A stretch of 64,000 bases of DNA from assembly GCF_029309905.1 (NCBI RefSeq), contig NZ_JARBJP010000001.1, positions 1 through 64,000 on the forward strand. Reading direction: 5' to 3'. The position numbers and the translations under genes were made by a program. The notes under the pieces were generated by a model. That model was not told where the DNA came from, searched no databases, and saw only the letters and a program-made list of their open reading frames with translations. Positions within the stretch are counted from its first letter, which is position 1; each line of letters opens with the position of its first letter. Source of the DNA: Brytella acorum. Lineage in GTDB: Bacteria > Pseudomonadota > Alphaproteobacteria > Acetobacterales > Acetobacteraceae. Positions 32,470 through 42,189 of this stretch are shown here, piece after piece.

Positions 32470-35439
32470 ATGGAAAATGCCTACGTCCCGGAGGCATCGC
32501 AACCCGACGACGGGTACACGCCCCAATGGGCGATCATGGATGCGCCCTGGTTTCGTGAGCGTTATCGCGAGCGTCTGGAAGCCGCCACTGACGGCTCCCT
32601 GACCGACGCGGCGCTGGAAGACTTCTGGCGGGCCGAAGGCATGGAATTCGCGCCGAATCGCCTCTTCGATGAGGCATGGTATGTCAGCGTCAATGCCGAT
32701 GTGAGAGCAGGGATCGGACTTGGCATATTCGGGACGGGCTTCATGCATTATCGCGAGAGTGGTTTTGCTCGTCGCGATCCGCACTGGCTCTTTTCGGAGG
32801 GGCATTATTTCCGACGTAATCCTGACCTGACGCTGACGGCGGTGCAGCGGGCGGGATACGCGAACGGATATGACCACTACCTCGCCATCGGCGACGAGGA
32901 CGGACGCTCCGCGCACCCATTTTTCGACCCGGGCGTTTTCAGGGTTTCGTGCGAAGAGGCGCGCCTCGCTCATGACGGGCATTACGGCGGCTATCGCTTC
33001 TTTCTGGAAGCGGGGCCGGCGGCCTCACTGCGAACAAGCTGGTATTTCGATCCGGAATGGTATGGCCGCACCTATCCGGCGGCTTCCGCTGCCGTGGATG
33101 AAGGGCATTATGTCAATCTGCTCCATCATTATCTGACGAATGCCGCGCCGGAAGCTTTTGATCCCAATCCCTATTTTAGCGAGGCCTTCTATCTCGCGAC
33201 CTATCCGGACGTCGCGGGAACGGTGCGGCAGGGCACGTTCCGTAATGGCTTCGCGCATTTCATGGCTCATGGCGTCCACGAAGGCCGTCGCCCGTGCGAG
33301 GGGTTGGACCTCGGCGCCTATGCAGCCCGATCGGACGTGCGGATTCCCGTCGCGGACGGGCGTTTCCCCGATGCGTTTGCGTGCTGGATCGCGGACACGC
33401 TCCGCCAGACCGACGCGAGCACCACTGTGCCCGCGGTACCGCTATCGGACGCTCAGACGACCTTCCTGGTCGCCGAGCACACACGAACGATGCTTCCGGT
33501 GCTCGCGCGTACACCAATCCATTTCCACGCCCATCAGGAATATGATGTTACGGTCGTCCTGCCGGTGCGTGATACGTTCCTGCCCGTCATCGCGACGCTG
33601 GTGGCTCTTCACGGCAGCACTTCCGCACGGATCGCCGTGACGGTTCTGAATTGCGGCTCGGTGGACCTGAAGGCGGAACTGCACCCGTTCGTGCGGGGGA
33701 TGCGCTATGTATCGTGTCGGCGCACCAATACGCTGAAGGCTTGCATCGATGCGGCGCTCGAAGGAAAAACCGGCCCCGTCCTGCTTCTGGAGCCCGGCGT
33801 AAGACTGTCCTATGGCGCGCTGGACGCCGCGCTGGATACGCTTCGGCAACGTCACGTCGGTGCCGTCGCGGGCCAGCTGGTCGGCGGCGAAGGCACAGTG
33901 ATCGAAGCGGGTATTTCGGTGTTTCGGGACGGGACGGTCGAGCGTTGCGGCTATGGGCTGGAACCGTTCGCCTCGGAAATCGGCTTCGCGCGCGCGTGCC
34001 ACGGTGGCGGAAATGCGCCGCTGCTGCTCGATGCCGACCTCGTCCGGAACGCCGATCTTCCCGCTTCCCTTACGGAATGGGCGGCCTTGATGGTCGCCTT
34101 GTGTCTGCTGGTCACGGAACGGGGCGCGCAGGTGCGATACGAGCCGGGATTTCTGGCTTACGGTCCGTCCCGGTCATCTTCGGCGACCTCGGCGTCTTCC
34201 GTCTCGGCGGCCTTGCGCGACCGTTTTCGCCGTTTGCTCGGGTCGCATCCGTTGGGTGTGGACAGTATGCGGGAACGCGCGCGTTGGGCATCGAAGGGAT
34301 CGCACGTCCTTTTTCTCTGCGAGCGGCTGCCCGCACCTCATCTGGGGGGCATGTTCGCGCGTGATGGCGACATCATCGCGGCGATGGCGCGTGCCGGTTT
34401 GTGCGTCACGGTCTACTCGCTGGATGAGGTGATCGGTCCGACGGCGCCCCTCGTCGCGGACTTCCCGCTCACCGTCGAAGTGATACGCCATCGCTTCCAC
34501 GCGGGTTTGCCGGATTTCCTGCATGAGCGGGCCGACGTTTTCGACTGTATCTGGTTTGCCGGACACAGAACGTTGCGCCGCGTCCAGGTCGATATCCATC
34601 GGATGGCGTCGGGTCTGCCGCAGGCCAACATGGTCCTTGATGTCGGACGGATGGGCGCGATCGAGGGGCATCGGCGTCGGCTGATCGGTGGTCTCGACGA
34701 CCGTTCCCGGCTTCTCACCGATCTGCAGGCCGACATCGGCGACGACTGGCTTTGCCAAAGCGTGCTCGCTCTCCAGAACGAGGATGCGGCGTTCATTCGT
34801 TATGCGTCAGGGGTTGAACCTCTCACGCTTGGCATGTCCGCCGCGGAGCCAGTCAATGTTCCCACATTTGAGGGGCGAAGCGGGCTGCTGCATGCGTTGC
34901 CCCTGTACGGACCTGGAGACGCCGTACATGACGGACTTGATCTGTTCGTGCGCCACTCCATGCCAATGCTGGATCGTGTTCTGCCTGAGGGTGCGACGCT
35001 TCGTATCGCAGGTTTCAGGGCGGACGGGGTCGACCTTCTGGGACTGTCTTACTATCCGCGCGTGGATCCCATCGTGTCCGCGCGCGATCTGTCCATTCTG
35101 TATGCGAAGTCTCGGGTGATGGTGGCGCCGTCGCGGGTTTCGGCCGGGTTGCCCTATGAAGTTGTTCGTGCTGCGGGTTTCGGTCTGCCAGCCGTCATCG
35201 GTCGCGACCTCGCGGCGCAGCTTGGATGGGAAAGCAACGTCTCGTGCCTCGTCGCGGATCCAGGCATCCCGCAGGAGTTTGCGGAAGCCGTGCTGCGGCT
35301 TTATGAAGATGCGGATCTGTGGCGACGCCTCTCTGACGGCGCGCGGCAGGCCGTTCGCAAGGCGGCGGATCCCGGTGGATTCGCAGCACGCATTCGGCAG
35401 ATCGTCAGCAACGTAGGCGTCGAGGTCCGGCGCGCCTGA
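32470..35439 (+). CDS. Large glycosyltransferase with N-terminal YP/DV repeats plus GT-A-like and GT-B-like modules
   Basis: 989 residues. Residues ~25-290 contain several copies of a ~50-60-residue motif (FDEAWYVSVNADV...GTGFMHYRESG; FDPEWYGRTYP; FSEAFYLATYPDVAGTV...FAHFMAHGVHEGRRP) seen in acetic-acid-bacterial glycosyltransferases. Residues ~355-560 look like a GT2-type GT-A domain (YDVTVVLPVRDTFLPVIATL), and residues ~615-985 like a GT4-type GT-B domain ending in SAGLPYEVVRAAGFGLPAVIG. It probably builds exopolysaccharide or LPS glycans in the cytoplasm. I do not see a clean DxD in the GT-A part, so that module may be non-catalytic. Confidence 0.75.
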   Translation: MENAYVPEASQPDDGYTPQWAIMDAPWFRERYRERLEAATDGSLTDAALEDFWRAEGMEFAPNRLFDEAWYVSVNADVRAGIGLGIFGTGFMHYRESGFARRDPHWLFSEGHYFRRNPDLTLTAVQRAGYANGYDHYLAIGDEDGRSAHPFFDPGVFRVSCEEARLAHDGHYGGYRFFLEAGPAASLRTSWYFDPEWYGRTYPAASAAVDEGHYVNLLHHYLTNAAPEAFDPNPYFSEAFYLATYPDVAGTVRQGTFRNGFAHFMAHGVHEGRRPCEGLDLGAYAARSDVRIPVADGRFPDAFACWIADTLRQTDASTTVPAVPLSDAQTTFLVAEHTRTMLPVLARTPIHFHAHQEYDVTVVLPVRDTFLPVIATLVALHGSTSARIAVTVLNCGSVDLKAELHPFVRGMRYVSCRRTNTLKACIDAALEGKTGPVLLLEPGVRLSYGALDAALDTLRQRHVGAVAGQLVGGEGTVIEAGISVFRDGTVERCGYGLEPFASEIGFARACHGGGNAPLLLDADLVRNADLPASLTEWAALMVALCLLVTERGAQVRYEPGFLAYGPSRSSSATSASSVSAALRDRFRRLLGSHPLGVDSMRERARWASKGSHVLFLCERLPAPHLGGMFARDGDIIAAMARAGLCVTVYSLDEVIGPTAPLVADFPLTVEVIRHRFHAGLPDFLHERADVFDCIWFAGHRTLRRVQVDIHRMASGLPQANMVLDVGRMGAIEGHRRRLIGGLDDRSRLLTDLQADIGDDWLCQSVLALQNEDAAFIRYASGVEPLTLGMSAAEPVNVPTFEGRSGLLHALPLYGPGDAVHDGLDLFVRHSMPMLDRVLPEGATLRIAGFRADGVDLLGLSYYPRVDPIVSARDLSILYAKSRVMVAPSRVSAGLPYEVVRAAGFGLPAVIGRDLAAQLGWESNVSCLVADPGIPQEFAEAVLRLYEDADLWRRLSDGARQAVRKAADPGGFAARIRQIVSNVGVEVRRA

Positions 35440-35508
35440 TGTCCGGTCTGCAAGCCGCCCGACATGACGGATGGCGAGGGCCGACGTTCAAACAGCAGGA
35501 AGACTCAC

Positions 35509-36897
35509 ATGACCGATACGCTCAATCAGGTGCTCGCGCAGGCCGATGCGTCGTTGCCTCGGAGCCTGGAGCGTCTTTTCGCCCTGCTGCGTATTCCCAG
35601 CATTTCCGCCCAGCCCCGCCATGCGTCGGATTGCCGGACGGCCGCCGAATGGCTGCGGGAGGATCTGGCCTCTCTTGGTTTTGCCTCGCGGGTGGCGGAA
35701 ACGCCCGGCCATCCGATGGTCGTCGGTCATCAGGAGAATGCGCAGGGGCCGCATGTCCTGTTCTACGGTCATTATGACGTGCAGCCGACCGATCCCCTGG
35801 CCCTGTGGCATAGCGACCCGTTCGATCCCAGGCTGGTGACGGAAGCCGATGGCCGGAAGGTGATCGTCGCGCGCGGCGCTTCGGACGACAAGGGGCAGCT
35901 CATGACGTTCATCGAGGCCTGTCGCGCCTGGAAGTCCGTGACCGGCGCTCTGCCGCTGAACGTCTCGGTTCTGATCGAGGGCGAAGAGGAAAGCGGGGGT
36001 ATCAATCTTCTGCCGTTCCTCAAGGCGAACGCCGCCGAACTTCATGCCGATGTCGCCCTCATCTGCGACACCAACATGCCCAACCGCACGACGCCCGCGA
36101 TTACGACCGGGCTGCGCGGTCTGGTGGGTGAGGAGGTGGTCATCGAATGTGCGACCCATGATCTTCACTCAGGCATGTACGGCAATGCCGCCCGGAACCC
36201 GATCGAGGTTTTGTGCAAGATCCTCGCCACGATCCGCGACGAGAACGGCCGCGTGACGCTTCCGGGCTTCTATGATGGCATCGTCGATGCGCCGGACGCC
36301 GTGCGGGCGCAGTGGCGCGGCCTTTATCCCGACGATGCCGAAACGCTTGGGCCGGTCGGCCTGTCTCTGGCCGCTGGCGAAACAGGCTATTCGGCGATCG
36401 AGCAGATCTGGATGCGCCCGACCTTCGAGATCAACGGCATCTCCGGCGGCTATGAGGATGACGGCTTCAAGACCGTTCTTCCGGCCAGGGCGATGGCCAA
36501 GATTTCCTTCCGTCTCGTGCCGGGACAAGACCCGCTTGCGATCCGTGACGCCTTTCGCACCCGCGTAAAAGAGATGCTTCCGCCGGACGCGAAGATTCAT
36601 TTCGCGCCCCATGGGGCTTCCACGGGCTTTGCCGTCCCGGCGGACGGACCTTATCTCGCGCCGGCACTTGGCGCGTTGACACAGGAATGGGGTGTCCCTG
36701 CCGTCGCCATCGGGTCTGGCGGTTCGATTCCGGTCGTGGCCGAAATCAAGGAAGCGCTCGGGATCGACTCTCTGCTCGTGGGTTTTGCGCAGTCCGATGA
36801 TCGGATCCATTCTCCGAACGAGCAGTATGGCGTCGAGTCCTTCCATCGCGGCATCCGTTCCTGGGTCCGTGTGCTGGCGGCGCTGGCGCAGGGCTGA
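35509..36897 (+). CDS. M20 family metallopeptidase (dipeptidase)
   Basis: 462 residues. The zinc-binding pattern is complete: [11 protein letters not shown] (His/Asp), [11 protein letters not shown] (bridging Asp), EGEEESGG (Glu pair), a CDTNMPN segment and a C-terminal DRIHSPNE histidine. The start at 35,509 follows AGGAAG. It is a cytosolic exopeptidase of the M20A/carnosine dipeptidase type. It lies directly upstream of pdxA and may be co-transcribed. Confidence 0.9.
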   Translation: MTDTLNQVLAQADASLPRSLERLFALLRIPSISAQPRHASDCRTAAEWLREDLASLGFASRVAETPGHPMVVGHQENAQGPHVLFYGHYDVQPTDPLALWHSDPFDPRLVTEADGRKVIVARGASDDKGQLMTFIEACRAWKSVTGALPLNVSVLIEGEEESGGINLLPFLKANAAELHADVALICDTNMPNRTTPAITTGLRGLVGEEVVIECATHDLHSGMYGNAARNPIEVLCKILATIRDENGRVTLPGFYDGIVDAPDAVRAQWRGLYPDDAETLGPVGLSLAAGETGYSAIEQIWMRPTFEINGISGGYEDDGFKTVLPARAMAKISFRLVPGQDPLAIRDAFRTRVKEMLPPDAKIHFAPHGASTGFAVPADGPYLAPALGALTQEWGVPAVAIGSGGSIPVVAEIKEALGIDSLLVGFAQSDDRIHSPNEQYGVESFHRGIRSWVRVLAALAQG

Positions 36898-36949
36898 ACC
36901 AGCGTCCAGAACCCGGAGCGTCACGCTCATTCCGAAGGAGGCCTTGCCG

Positions 36950-37939
36950 ATGATGCCCCTGCCAGCGCTGACCATGGGCGATCCCGCCGGGATCGGTCCC
37001 GAACTGACGATCAAGGCGTGGGAGACCCATGCCATTCCCTTCGTCTGGATCGGCGATCCCGTTTTGCTGGGGGACCAGATCCCCTACGAAGTCCTGGCCG
37101 ATATCCGTGAGGCGGATCAGCCGCTTTTCGCGCGCGCGCTTCCCGTCCTGCCGGTTCCTCTCGCGGAGGCGGTCACGCCGGGAAAGCCCGACCCGGTCAA
37201 TGGCGCGGCGGTCGTGGCCTCGATCACGCTGGCCACGGAACTGACGCTCGCGGGCGCGGCCTCGGCGGTTGTGACGAACCCGATCAGCAAGCATGTCCTG
37301 CGTCAGGCGGGGTTTCGCCATCCGGGTCATACCGAGTTCCTCGCGGAACTCTGCGGCACGCCGGGCGAGGAGGTCATGATGCTGGCTTCGCCCCGTCTGA
37401 AGGTGGTACCCGTCACGGTGCATGTCAGTCTGCGGCGCGTGCTGGAGACGCTCACGACGGAGCGGATCGTGCGCGTGGGGCAGATCACGGCCGCGTCGTT
37501 GCGGCAGGATTTTGGACTGGAAGCGCCCCGTCTTGCCGTCGCCGGCCTCAATCCGCACGCTGGTGAAAACGGGCTCATGGGTGACGAGGAGCGCGACATC
37601 ATCGCTCCGGCCATCGCGGCGCTTCAGGCTCAGGGGATCGACGCGTTCGGTCCGCTGCCGCCGGACACGATGTTCACCGAGGCGGCGCGCGAGCGTTATG
37701 ACGCGGCTCTATGCATGTATCACGATCAGGCGTTGATCCCGCTCAAGACGCTGGACATGGCGTCGGGTGTCAACGCGACGCTCGGCCTGCCGATCGTGCG
37801 GACCTCGCCGGACCACGGCACGGCGTTCGATATCGCGGGCAGGAACATTGCGGACGTATCCAGCCTCATCGCCGCCTTGCGGATGGCGCGCAAGATGAGC
37901 GCGCATCGCCGCGCCTATCAGAAGGAAGCGAAAGCATGA
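36950..37939 (+). CDS. pdxA: 4-hydroxythreonine-4-phosphate dehydrogenase
   Basis: 329 residues. [15 protein letters not shown] at the start, [39 protein letters not shown] and [12 protein letters not shown] (metal-binding His residues) are diagnostic of PdxA, in the DXP-dependent vitamin B6 pathway. AAGGAGG before ATG 36,950 supports this start. The stop overlaps pdxJ (ATGA), so the two consecutive enzymes are coupled. Confidence 0.97.
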   Translation: MMPLPALTMGDPAGIGPELTIKAWETHAIPFVWIGDPVLLGDQIPYEVLADIREADQPLFARALPVLPVPLAEAVTPGKPDPVNGAAVVASITLATELTLAGAASAVVTNPISKHVLRQAGFRHPGHTEFLAELCGTPGEEVMMLASPRLKVVPVTVHVSLRRVLETLTTERIVRVGQITAASLRQDFGLEAPRLAVAGLNPHAGENGLMGDEERDIIAPAIAALQAQGIDAFGPLPPDTMFTEAARERYDAALCMYHDQALIPLKTLDMASGVNATLGLPIVRTSPDHGTAFDIAGRNIADVSSLIAALRMARKMSAHRRAYQKEAKA

Positions 37940-38655
37940 TCCGGCTCGGCGTGAACGTCGATCACGTGGCGACCGTGCGTAATGCGCGGGGTGGTCTTCA
38001 TCCCGACCCCGTGGCGGCGGCGCTGCTGGCGCAGGCCCATGGGGCGGACGGTATTACGGCGCATCTGCGTGAAGACCGGCGGCATATCCGCGACGACGAT
38101 CTGGCGCGTCTGCGTCATGAACTCTCCGTGCCCCTGAATTTCGAAATGGCCGCGACGGATGAGATGGTCGGGCTGGCCTGCACCCTGCGGCCGCATGCCT
38201 GCTGCATCGTGCCCGAACGGCGTCAGGAGGTCACGACGGAAGGGGGGCTGAACGTGATCGGGCAGGCCGGAGATCTCGAACGCAAGGTTGCGCGACTGCG
38301 CGAGGCCGGTATCCGCGTGTCTTTGTTCGTCGATCCCGATCCGGAACAGATCGAAGCCGCGGCGCGGATTGGTGCGCAGGTGGTCGAACTTCATACCGGC
38401 GCTTACGCGGAAGATCCGGGTGGGCACGAACTTGGTCGCCTGAAGCGTGGGGGACAGGCCGCCCTGACCGCAAAGCTCGAACTGCATGCGGGTCATGGCC
38501 TGACCTACGCCAATGTTGGCGCGGTCGCCGCCATTCCTGGTCTGACCGAACTCAATATCGGCCACTTCCTGATCGGCGAGGCCATCATGGTGGGACTGCC
38601 GACGGCGATCGCCCTCATGAAACAGGCGATCGCAGCCGGCGCCCAGCACGATTGA
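37936..38655 (+). CDS. pdxJ: Pyridoxine 5'-phosphate synthase
   Basis: 239 residues. [49 protein letters not shown] and [13 protein letters not shown] are all PdxJ hallmarks. It condenses the PdxA product with deoxyxylulose 5-phosphate. Confidence 0.98.
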   Translation: MIRLGVNVDHVATVRNARGGLHPDPVAAALLAQAHGADGITAHLREDRRHIRDDDLARLRHELSVPLNFEMAATDEMVGLACTLRPHACCIVPERRQEVTTEGGLNVIGQAGDLERKVARLREAGIRVSLFVDPDPEQIEAAARIGAQVVELHTGAYAEDPGGHELGRLKRGGQAALTAKLELHAGHGLTYANVGAVAAIPGLTELNIGHFLIGEAIMVGLPTAIALMKQAIAAGAQHD

Positions 38656-38679
38656 CCTCCGCGCAGTCGCGAGACGTCG

Positions 38680-39279
38680 TTACTGCGTCCGTGGTACGAT
38701 GATGGGCTGATCCGATTTCGGGTCCGGGTTGGGAATGACGCTGCCAGCCTGTTTGGAGTAGGTGGAGTCCGTGCTCTGGTTCGGCGTCTTGGGACTGGAG
38801 AAGGCGGAAACAGGCCCGAACGGACCGCCATTGACCTTCTTCATCGTGGATTCCGGCTGACGCGAGCAGCCACGCGTAATGATGGAGCAGATGCCATCGG
38901 TGCCGATCACTTCGTCGTTATCGCCGGCATAATGCACTTCGGAGACGCGGTCGTGGTCGAGACGGATGATGGCCGTGCAGGTCGTGCCACCGCCGCCGAC
39001 CACCTGCTGCAACACGGTGCTGACATCCGCGATCGGGATCAGTGTCGAGCCGCTCCAGCTCGGCGTCGTGTGTGTGCCGGAGTATTGATAGAGCTGTGTG
39101 GTGTCGTTGAGTTGTTTGACTGACGCCGGAATGCCTGCGCAGGCCTGGAGATCGTAGGACGTCATGCCGATCATCGACATCTGCGCCTTATGGGCGGCCC
39201 GGGAATCGAAATAACCACATCTTGTCAGGCTGAGCATGGTGGCGGTCACGATGAGGGTTCGAACAGGTTGACGTATCAT
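38680..39279 (-). CDS. Putative secreted or lipoprotein of unknown function
   Basis: 199 residues from ATG 39,279. A hydrophobic N terminus (TLIVTATMLSL) leads into TRCGYF, a lipobox-like site whose -1 residue is Arg, unlike the usual Ala/Gly, so lipidation is uncertain. The domain contains HKAQMSMIGMTSYDLQACAGIP and HTTPSWSGST, then a Pro/Ser-rich tail. Convergent with pdxJ. Confidence 0.55.
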   Translation of the reverse strand: MIRQPVRTLIVTATMLSLTRCGYFDSRAAHKAQMSMIGMTSYDLQACAGIPASVKQLNDTTQLYQYSGTHTTPSWSGSTLIPIADVSTVLQQVVGGGGTTCTAIIRLDHDRVSEVHYAGDNDEVIGTDGICSIITRGCSRQPESTMKKVNGGPFGPVSAFSSPKTPNQSTDSTYSKQAGSVIPNPDPKSDQPIIVPRTQ

Positions 39280-39595
39280 ATCGATGGGTCGTGCTCCGTA
39301 TTGAAGGGGCCTCGAATGGCTATGAAACGTCATATCAAAAAAAAACGAACCTGACTCTCTCGTCTTGTATCTTGCTGAAAGCTTTCGGGCCTGCCTTGCT
39401 CGGAGAGTGTTTCACCCAAGGTAAAATGTTCCGGCGCTGATCGGGGAGCGTCACGCCCATCAGCCGACCGGAAGGAAGCGTGTGGAAAGCGAGATCGCGC
39501 ACGGGCTCGTCCGCCTCGATCGCAGCGCGCGCCCGACTGCCCAACGGTGCCCGCGCGGCGGCGTAAAGCTGAAACCGTCCGTTGCGGCCCCGGCA
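39280..39595 (-). other. Intergenic region, possible 3' remnant of the upstream reading frame
   Basis: After the stop of the DHDPS-like gene, the same minus-strand frame stays open for about 85 codons (to ~39,335). It reads plausibly (AAIEADEPVRDLAFHTLPSGR) but has no start with a ribosome site. I cannot tell whether it is a decayed gene or chance in GC-rich DNA. Confidence 0.3.
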
Positions 39596-40483
39596 TCAGA
39601 TCGGGCGGTTGGCGGCGGCGACCTCGACCATGCGCGTGACTTCGTCGCGTCGCGCTCCGGCCAGCGGCAGACGGGGCAGACGCACACGCTCGCTGCCGCG
39701 ACCCATGATCTGCTCGGACAGCTTGATCGACTGCACCAGATCATGCTCGGCATCGAGGTGCAGAAGCGGCAGGAACCAGCGATAGATGCGGCGCGCCGTT
39801 TCGAGATCGCCGCGATCGATCGCCTCGACGAGGGCCACCGATTCACGCGGGAACGCACTGGTCAGGCCGGAAATCCAGCCTTCCGCGCCAAGCAGCAGGC
39901 CCTCAAACGCGACATCGTCCAGACCCGCCATCAGAACGAAACGGTCGCCGAACGCATTATAGACGTCCGTGTATCGACGCGTATCGGACGAGCTTTCCTT
40001 GATCGCCCTGATCGTCGGGACATCCGCCAGACGACCGAGCACGTCGAGTTCGATGTTGACGCGATAGGCCGCCGGATTGTTGTACAGCATGATCGGCAGG
40101 TCGCTGGCATCGGCGACGGCGCGGAGGTGATATTCAAGCTCGGCGGGTTTCGGCACATAGACCATGGCGGGCAGAACCATCAGCGCATCCGCGCCGATGC
40201 GGGCCGCGTCCCTGGCGAACCGCACGGCGCGCGGGGTCGTCAGTTCGGACACGCCCACCATGACCGGAACGCGCCCGGCCGTGACTTCGACGGCGGCTTC
40301 GAGCACGCGGATTTTCTCGTCGGGTTCCAGCGAATTGTTTTCGCCGCATGTGCCCATGATGACCAGGCCATGCACGCCGTCATGGATCAGGTTGTCGAGG
40401 ACCGTCTGCGTCGCCTTGATGTCCACCGACAGATCTTCGGCAAACTGCGTCGTCGCTGCGGGAAATACGCCAGACCACTTCAT
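39596..40483 (-). CDS. DHDPS/NAL family lyase, probable 1-pyrroline-4-hydroxy-2-carboxylate deaminase
   Basis: 295 residues, normal size for the DHDPS/NAL superfamily. GTCGENNSLEPDEKIRVLE (the usual G-T-T/S-G-E), LPIMLYNNPAAYRVNIE (catalytic Tyr in YNNP) and IRAIKESSSDTRR (Schiff-base Lys) are intact. In hydroxyproline clusters, this enzyme removes ammonia and water from 1-pyrroline-4-hydroxy-2-carboxylate to give 2-oxoglutarate semialdehyde. That role here rests on the neighbours. The start at 40,483 follows AGGAG. A separate promoter with the GTATAC palindrome lies upstream (40,552). Confidence 0.85.
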   Translation of the reverse strand: MKWSGVFPAATTQFAEDLSVDIKATQTVLDNLIHDGVHGLVIMGTCGENNSLEPDEKIRVLEAAVEVTAGRVPVMVGVSELTTPRAVRFARDAARIGADALMVLPAMVYVPKPAELEYHLRAVADASDLPIMLYNNPAAYRVNIELDVLGRLADVPTIRAIKESSSDTRRYTDVYNAFGDRFVLMAGLDDVAFEGLLLGAEGWISGLTSAFPRESVALVEAIDRGDLETARRIYRWFLPLLHLDAEHDLVQSIKLSEQIMGRGSERVRLPRLPLAGARRDEVTRMVEVAAANRPI

Positions 40484-40550
40484 GTTCACTCTCCTGGGGC
40501 ATGGCTCTGGCAGACGGGACGTCCCGTTGCTGGAAGCCATATTTTCGTCT

Positions 40551-40561
40551 ATCGTATACGA
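40551..40561. promoter_or_regulatory. Candidate GntR operator upstream of the DHDPS-like gene
   Basis: ATCGTATACGA, containing the perfect 10-bp palindrome TCGTATACGA (40,552-40,561), 69 bases before the start. A similar GTATAC-centred element occurs at 46,421 and 49,111. Confidence 0.6.
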
Positions 40562-40638
40562 AAGTAGAGCCTCCGAAAACCGGAAAATGTCCGCGTGTCG
40601 AAAATGATGGAGTTTGCCTCCCCGCCAGACCGCCTGAT

Positions 40639-42189
40639 TTATGCGGGAGGCTGGTTACCGTCGCGCAGTCCGACAGGCAGCAGCGCCTGAGGGATGTCCT
40701 GGTAGCAGACGGGACGCAGGAAACGCTCGATGGCGCCCGTGCCGACCGATGTCGTGCGAGGATCGGACGTCGCCGGGAACGGACCGCCATGCACCATCGC
40801 GCTACAGACTTCGACACCCGTCGGCCACGCGTTGGCGAGAATGCGGCCGACCTTGCGCTCAAGAACCGGCAGCAGGCCGCGAGCGTCCTCGAGGTCGGCT
40901 TCCTTCATGTGCAGCGTCGCGGTCAACTGGCCTTCGAGCGCTTCGGTCAGTGTACGCAGGGTTGCGATGTCAGGACAGGCCACGATGAGCGAACAGGAGC
41001 CGAAAATCTCCTCTTTCATGACAGGGTCCGCGGCGAAGGTCGTCGCGTCTGTTTCGAACAGGGCGGCCTGACACGCCGAATCTTCTCCGCGTGGTCCACG
41101 CCCGAGCGCCCTGATGCCGGGACGTGCCGCGAGACGTTCGACTCCGGCCTCGTAGGCGCTGCGGATGCCGGAAGTCAGCATGGTCGGCGCCGGTGCCGTT
41201 TCGAGGGCGGCTTTCGCTGCCGCTACGAACCGGTCGAAATCCGGACCGGCCACGCCGAGGATCAGGCCGGGATTGGTGCAGAACTGACCCGCACCCATCG
41301 TGAGTGAGACGACGAAGGATGCGCCAAGCGTTTCGGCATCGGCTTTCAGCGCGGCGGGCAGGAGGTAGACCGGATTGATGCTGCTCATCTCGGCATAGAC
41401 CGGCACCGGCACGGGGCGCGCGGCCGCGATCTTGCCGAGCGCAAGCCCCCCCTGACGGGAGCCGGTATAGCCGACCGCCATGATGGCCGGGTCCTGAACC
41501 AGTGTTGCGCCGATGGCGTAGTCGGGGCCGCCGATTAACGAGAACACGCCTTCCGGCAGGGTGCAGCGCGTGATGGCGGCCCGGATGGCCCGACCCATCA
41601 GTTCGCTCGTGCCGGGATGCGCCGGATGGGCGCGAACGACGACGGGGCAGCCTGCCGCCAGCGCGGAGGCCGTGTCGCCCCCAGCCGCCGAGAAGGCCAG
41701 GGGGAAATTGCTGGCGCCGAACACGGCGACCGGTCCGACGGCCATGCGGATCTGGCGCAGGTCGGGACGCGACATCGGCTTGCGGTCCGGCAGAGCGGGG
41801 TCGATGCGCGGATCCATGCAGCGCCCTTCGCGCAGCAGGCTTGCGAACATGCGCAACTGCCCCATCGTGCGACCGCGCTCTCCCGTGAGGCGCGCGACCG
41901 GCAGGCCGCTTTCAGCATGGGCGCGCTCGATCAGCGGCTCGCCCAGCGCCTCGATTTCCGTGGCAACGGCGTCGAGGAACGTGGCGCGCGCGCTGAGGGA
42001 GGTGTGGCGATAGGTGTCGAAGGCGGCGTCGGCGAGCGCGCAGGCGTTGCGGATATCATCCGGCGTCGCGCATGAAAACGCGATGTCGAGCGCCGAGCCG
42101 TCCACGGCGCGCCGGGCGACGAACGTGGTGTCGCGCGTCACGTCGCGCGCGCCGATGAGAAGGGCGCCAGTCAGGGACGTTGTTGTCAT
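40639..42189 (-). CDS. 2,5-dioxopentanoate (alpha-ketoglutarate semialdehyde) dehydrogenase
   Basis: 516 residues. This aldehyde dehydrogenase has VFGASNFPLAFSAAGGDTASALAAGCPVVV, the NAD(P) site VGYTGSRQGG and the catalytic Cys in GAGQFCTNPGL. Length and these motifs fit the KGSADH class that oxidises 2-oxoglutarate semialdehyde to 2-oxoglutarate, the last step of hydroxyproline breakdown. Its start overlaps the oxidase stop (ATGA). Its FAADPVMKEEIFGSCSLIV shows the ALDH C-terminal signature. Confidence 0.88.
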   Translation of the reverse strand: MTTTSLTGALLIGARDVTRDTTFVARRAVDGSALDIAFSCATPDDIRNACALADAAFDTYRHTSLSARATFLDAVATEIEALGEPLIERAHAESGLPVARLTGERGRTMGQLRMFASLLREGRCMDPRIDPALPDRKPMSRPDLRQIRMAVGPVAVFGASNFPLAFSAAGGDTASALAAGCPVVVRAHPAHPGTSELMGRAIRAAITRCTLPEGVFSLIGGPDYAIGATLVQDPAIMAVGYTGSRQGGLALGKIAAARPVPVPVYAEMSSINPVYLLPAALKADAETLGASFVVSLTMGAGQFCTNPGLILGVAGPDFDRFVAAAKAALETAPAPTMLTSGIRSAYEAGVERLAARPGIRALGRGPRGEDSACQAALFETDATTFAADPVMKEEIFGSCSLIVACPDIATLRTLTEALEGQLTATLHMKEADLEDARGLLPVLERKVGRILANAWPTGVEVCSAMVHGGPFPATSDPRTTSVGTGAIERFLRPVCYQDIPQALLPVGLRDGNQPPA

